Of a stretch of DNA of 42,209 nucleotides, positions 40,201 to 42,209 are shown piece after piece. Source of the DNA: Segatella maculosa DSM 19339 = JCM 15638 (GTDB taxonomy: Bacteria; Bacteroidota; Bacteroidia; Bacteroidales; Bacteroidaceae). Made by a program: the position numbers and the translations under genes. Position 1 is the first letter of the stretch; each line of letters starts with the position of its first letter. Where the stretch lies: contig NZ_KB908339.1 in assembly GCF_000382385.1 (NCBI RefSeq), forward strand, positions 1 through 42,209. Reading direction: 5' to 3'. Below the pieces are notes generated by a model. That model had not been told where the DNA came from. It saw only the letters and a program-made list of their open reading frames with translations, and made no database searches.

Positions 40201-41475
40201 TTTACACGCAATATCTTTCAAGATCTCTATACCGTGGCACAGCAGAAAGAACTGGTTATGACATTCACTGCATTTGACCGCAGCCACGAAATTTACTTCG
40301 ACCGACAAGGTGTTGAAATGATGGTTTATAACATTCTTTCGAATGCCGTGAAATACACACCCTCAAAGGGACACATCGACGTAAAGATTACCTGCAACGA
40401 GAGAAATGTACTCATCTGCATCACAGACGATGGAGCCGGCATCAGTTCCGAGCTCAGACAATCAATGTTCTCACCTTTCATGAACGGGCAGACGGCTCAA
40501 GGCGGCATCGGCATCGGACTCTATAACGCAGCTCAAATCGCCAAGTTACATCATGGAAGTATCACTTATCGGCAGGTAAATGACGTAGGTGGAAGTTGTT
40601 TCACCATCTCCTTGCCCGACACTGAGACCGTCTACAGCGCCGAAGAATACAAACAATCAGAAAGTCGGGAGCTTGTAGAAGACGGGGATACCAAGCCTAT
40701 AGATAACTTTATCCGCGAAATTCTTCCCCGTGCACTGAATGATATCACTGTTGGAATTATCGAAGATGATTTCGACATGATGGAGCAAATCAGGCATGAA
40801 GTGGGCGTTTATTTCAACACCAAGGGGTTCATGAATGGAGAAACCGGCTATGAAGGCTGTTTGGCACTGAAGCCCGCACTCATTATCTGCGATGTGATGT
40901 TGCCCGATACAGACGGCTACGAAATAGTGAAGAAGTTCAAGAAGACCGAAACGACAAAAAACATTCCCATTATCATGCTGACAGCCCTTGCCGACGAGGC
41001 CCACCAAATCAAAAGCTACCAAGCTGGGGCCGATGATTACATGATCAAGCCTTGCAACTATCGGCTGCTCGTTGCCCGAATGGTACAGCTCATCAAATGG
41101 CGCAACGAGAAACCCCTTGAAGTTACATCATCTGGTACACGAGAAATCATCGTATCGAAAGCAGAAAGGTTGTTCAAAGAGCAAGTGGAAGCGCTTATAG
41201 TCAATCATCTCGATGATTGTATGCTCTCAGTAGACGCACTTGCCGAAATGATGAAAATGGGACGCACGAAATTCTATGGGAAAATGAAAGACCTCTATGG
41301 CATTTCACCCAACAAGTACATCATGAACGAGCGCATGCGCATTGCTGCAGAATTGGTTTCGTCAGGAAAATACACGATAGCCGAAGTGAGCTACCGCGTA
41401 GGTATTCAAGACCCATCTTATTTCAACAAATGTTTTAAAGCCAAATATGGTGTCGCTCCGAGCAAATACAAATAG
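37273..41475 (+). CDS. Hybrid two-component system regulator (HTCS)
   Basis: A 1400-residue one-protein signalling system of gut and oral Bacteroidales. Order: signal peptide (about 1-20); beta-propeller sensor repeats (about 25-740, e.g. IYSFYQDPTGYIWLGGTGGL); Y_Y_Y domain (about 755-850); membrane helix (about 861-882); histidine kinase with His910 in NITHEFRTP; ATPase with Asn1024 in NILSNAVKYTP and DDGAG (1052-1056); receiver domain with Asp1165/1166, phosphoacceptor Asp1207 in CDVMLPDTDG and Lys1259 in MIKPCN; AraC-type DNA-binding domain (about 1300-1400). The periplasmic propeller should bind a pectin oligosaccharide, and the output should activate the divergent operon. All catalytic residues are present. 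Confidence 0.95.
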   Translation: MSKRILSFIFLLIQLSLMSGQNHNQYAVKHISSINGMSGNTIYSFYQDPTGYIWLGGTGGLDRYDGYRFVAFNDLGLTHKSIQHVGKFYPDERNNLLWVFTSTDTYGCYNLKKGRFVDFSDKKEMTRAFHKCHISPGSYWFWSREFGLRHISYRQGRFKTTDYTVANRRLFDNDIRQLAETSQHHIYLATRSGMVLITSQGHVKWLSRGEEMLWCVANGNEALAYSRKSQQVFAYNGNGNIISKCPLPAMMGRIGAIRSSFIWQGKWYILASTGTFIYDIKRKRFEKPTDFMITNGHLQDVVDGYQFVADKSGKLFIFPPKGKMRTLDIIPNLLSTIDKNGIYKVARSKNGLFYIATYGGGLFTYDYPKDKLTRYTAEDPVPLINSNFLLDVLIDHSGAIWISSERTGISLLSPLLSRMVTYAYPQPGKRGDWSNHIQSIFKNKTGQICIYTKDKKSYVFDVSSFQFSPITTLPGQITNSITDSKGTSWTTTRDMGLYHGSVNYSDLQTNHRISSHECTDIVEDKRGRIWVSTWNSGLYLVDNQNQSPLKFHRLINKDFNEARITNMELRNDGILFLGTYNGLYAVDTRKKHISDVDFKVFNVMNGKLPGDEVTCLRIDRKGMLWVGVTGCGLLKLDFSRGIDHMQMTQLTRIDGLSNNNVQSIEQDQRGYIWASSEEGVSRVNEQGEEIYRYELSSDILSNAFCTNSSMSMSDGKILFGSGNGLAVVSPGMIPENHAANRTVLITDLLINGTDIYEEGASILSDTNLSLTRRIELPHDKNSLTLFFSNCYYRNISSQVYQYYLEGSDRYWRHSTGNNFADYDNLRPGNYTFHVRSKSSNGWSPETVLQITIKSPWYATTWAWLLYVVIIAGIAFTGQHFWYERLKLNRKLEVERQLTDFRLNFFTNITHEFRTPLAIIQNSIERLEKAETVSKTAIVTARRGTNRLLRLVNQLMQFRKINTGNMRIAVEKGDIIAFTRNIFQDLYTVAQQKELVMTFTAFDRSHEIYFDRQGVEMMVYNILSNAVKYTPSKGHIDVKITCNERNVLICITDDGAGISSELRQSMFSPFMNGQTAQGGIGIGLYNAAQIAKLHHGSITYRQVNDVGGSCFTISLPDTETVYSAEEYKQSESRELVEDGDTKPIDNFIREILPRALNDITVGIIEDDFDMMEQIRHEVGVYFNTKGFMNGETGYEGCLALKPALIICDVMLPDTDGYEIVKKFKKTETTKNIPIIMLTALADEAHQIKSYQAGADDYMIKPCNYRLLVARMVQLIKWRNEKPLEVTSSGTREIIVSKAERLFKEQVEALIVNHLDDCMLSVDALAEMMKMGRTKFYGKMKDLYGISPNKYIMNERMRIAAELVSSGKYTIAEVSYRVGIQDPSYFNKCFKAKYGVAPSKYK

Positions 41476-41550
41476 AAATATAAAAGCAACACTATCAGGT
41501 TGTTTTTATGAATAACGAGTTCTAAGTTGACGGTTTCAATTGCGACACCT

Positions 41551-41638
41551 AATATCAGCCATATTGCACGGTAATCTCAGTCTTTTTAGCGCACAATAGG
41601 ACTGATATTACCTCGCAATATGGCTGAAACAAGAAAAG
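41551..41638. repeat. 22-bp periodic array, copy 4, with internal flip
   Basis: Units start at 41551, 41573, 41595 and 41617. The first two read in the TCAGCCATATTGC sense and the last two are in the reverse sense (ACTGATATT, ATGGCTGAAAC), with the 22-bp step kept across the change. The array lies in the 191-bp gap between the convergent HTCS and PL11 genes. Confidence 0.75.
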
Positions 41639-41666
41639 CGTCTTCACTTGTTTTGAATGCAGCGGT

Positions 41667-42209
41667 TTATTTCACGGCAACTTTCTTGCCGTCAATGATA
41701 TATATACCCGGCGCAACACGGTTGTCATTTAGCTTCACCCCACCGAGGTTGTATATGGTCCGAACGTGGTCGGAAGCTGTTTCCAAAGGCTTTGTGATGG
41801 CCGTTGCAGGATTGTCTTTCAGCGCCTTGTAGTATTCTACAGGACTATAACCGAGGTGAGGAGGCTGGTTGTATCCGCAGTTTTGCCATGTCACGGCCAT
41901 GTCGTAGACGTGATCATCACGCAGCCACGGCAGTTTATATTGACTTTCGCGCGTAGATGTGAAAGAAACCAAATAATAGTCGCCCTCGTGCTGTGCCCAA
42001 TAGACGGCCTCTTCGCGCCAATCGCCATAGAGATCGCATTGCAGATTGGGGTTATACTTCGTACCGTTGATGCTGTTTGCACCATAACCATTGGCATAAA
42101 GCGTGGTCATGCGGTCCCATGTCTTGGTGTCTGAGTTCCATTTGTCAATATGTGCACGGTCATGATACTCATCGAGCAAGTCACCGTCCCAGTAAATGCG
42201 GTAGTTGAT
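41667..42209 (-). CDS. Rhamnogalacturonan lyase, PL11 family, C-terminal part
   Basis: The frame is open to the right edge, so only about 180 C-terminal residues are present. The protein reads INYRIYWDGDLLDEYHDRA at the edge, then NPNLQCDLYGDWREEAVYW and YDMAVTWQNCGYNQPPHLG, all typical of the beta-propeller of PL11 (YesW/YesX-like) lyases. These enzymes cleave the backbone of rhamnogalacturonan I by beta-elimination. The tail YNLGGVKLNDNRVAPGIYII and the final DGKKVAVK is of the kind found at the C-terminus of many secreted Bacteroidales proteins, probably a sorting or anchoring tail. It converges on the HTCS gene and belongs to the same pectin locus. Confidence 0.88.
   Translation of the reverse strand: MNYRIYWDGDLLDEYHDRAHIDKWNSDTKTWDRMTTLYANGYGANSINGTKYNPNLQCDLYGDWREEAVYWAQHEGDYYLVSFTSTRESQYKLPWLRDDHVYDMAVTWQNCGYNQPPHLGYSPVEYYKALKDNPATAITKPLETASDHVRTIYNLGGVKLNDNRVAPGIYIIDGKKVAVK

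Overview
The window looks like chromosomal DNA of a Prevotella-like member of the Bacteroidales. Support for this: promoter elements of the Bacteroidetes type (TAnnTTTG at -7) in front of many genes, no strong Shine-Dalgarno sequences at most starts, DUF3408 conjugative-transposon genes, a hybrid two-component regulator (HTCS) beside pectin enzymes, DUF4876/DUF6850 proteins, and a C-terminal tail on the last gene typical of secreted Prevotella/Bacteroides proteins. I cannot name the species. No tRNA, rRNA or conventional CRISPR array was seen.

Layout. (1) 1-2.9 kb: end of an integrated conjugative element, with TraB/TraC/TraD-position genes, two small genes on the opposite strand, and about 1.1 kb of gene-poor DNA that seems degraded. 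(2) 2.9-3.3 kb: a repeat island (22-bp periodic array plus a 273-bp imperfect palindrome). (3) 3.4-7.9 kb: envelope-glycan genes, with GtrA, a GT2 polyprenyl-phosphate glycosyltransferase and a polysaccharide deacetylase on the minus strand, diverging from two glycosyltransferases on the plus strand. (4) 8.1-9.3 kb: pncB (NAD salvage), bordered on both sides by repeat islands. (5) 10.3-20.1 kb: a six-gene minus-strand operon running TonB-dependent receptor, DUF4876 lipoprotein, DUF6850 outer-membrane barrel, caspase-fold C25-like peptidase, papain-fold C1 peptidase, and a short HmuY-like lipoprotein. This is the most interesting locus. I read it as a system that captures a protein or haemoprotein and processes it with its own two proteases. 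(6) 20.2-20.6 kb: a mosaic of three repeat families. (7) 20.6-28.2 kb: housekeeping genes, with a DUF417 membrane protein diverging from topA-aroK-speA-argB, then an ECF sigma factor and its membrane partner, ending in a good terminator. (8) 28.5-42.2 kb: a rhamnogalacturonan (pectin) utilisation locus. Its enzymes are CE12 esterase, GH2, GH105, GH106 and GH28 in one operon, a divergent HTCS regulator, and the C-terminal part of a PL11 rhamnogalacturonan lyase running off the right edge. No SusC/SusD pair lies inside the window.

Across the window, short repeats recur between genes. Four arrays have an exact 22-bp period (CTCAGCCAT / ATGGCTGAG units that can flip orientation without losing phase). 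A fifth 22-bp-period array of palindromes sits inside the protease operon. There are also two 272-273-bp modules with GCATGTAGGG ends, and several GC-rich CCTCCCCCGGCCCCTCC copies. These arrays are the best candidates for an undescribed element here.
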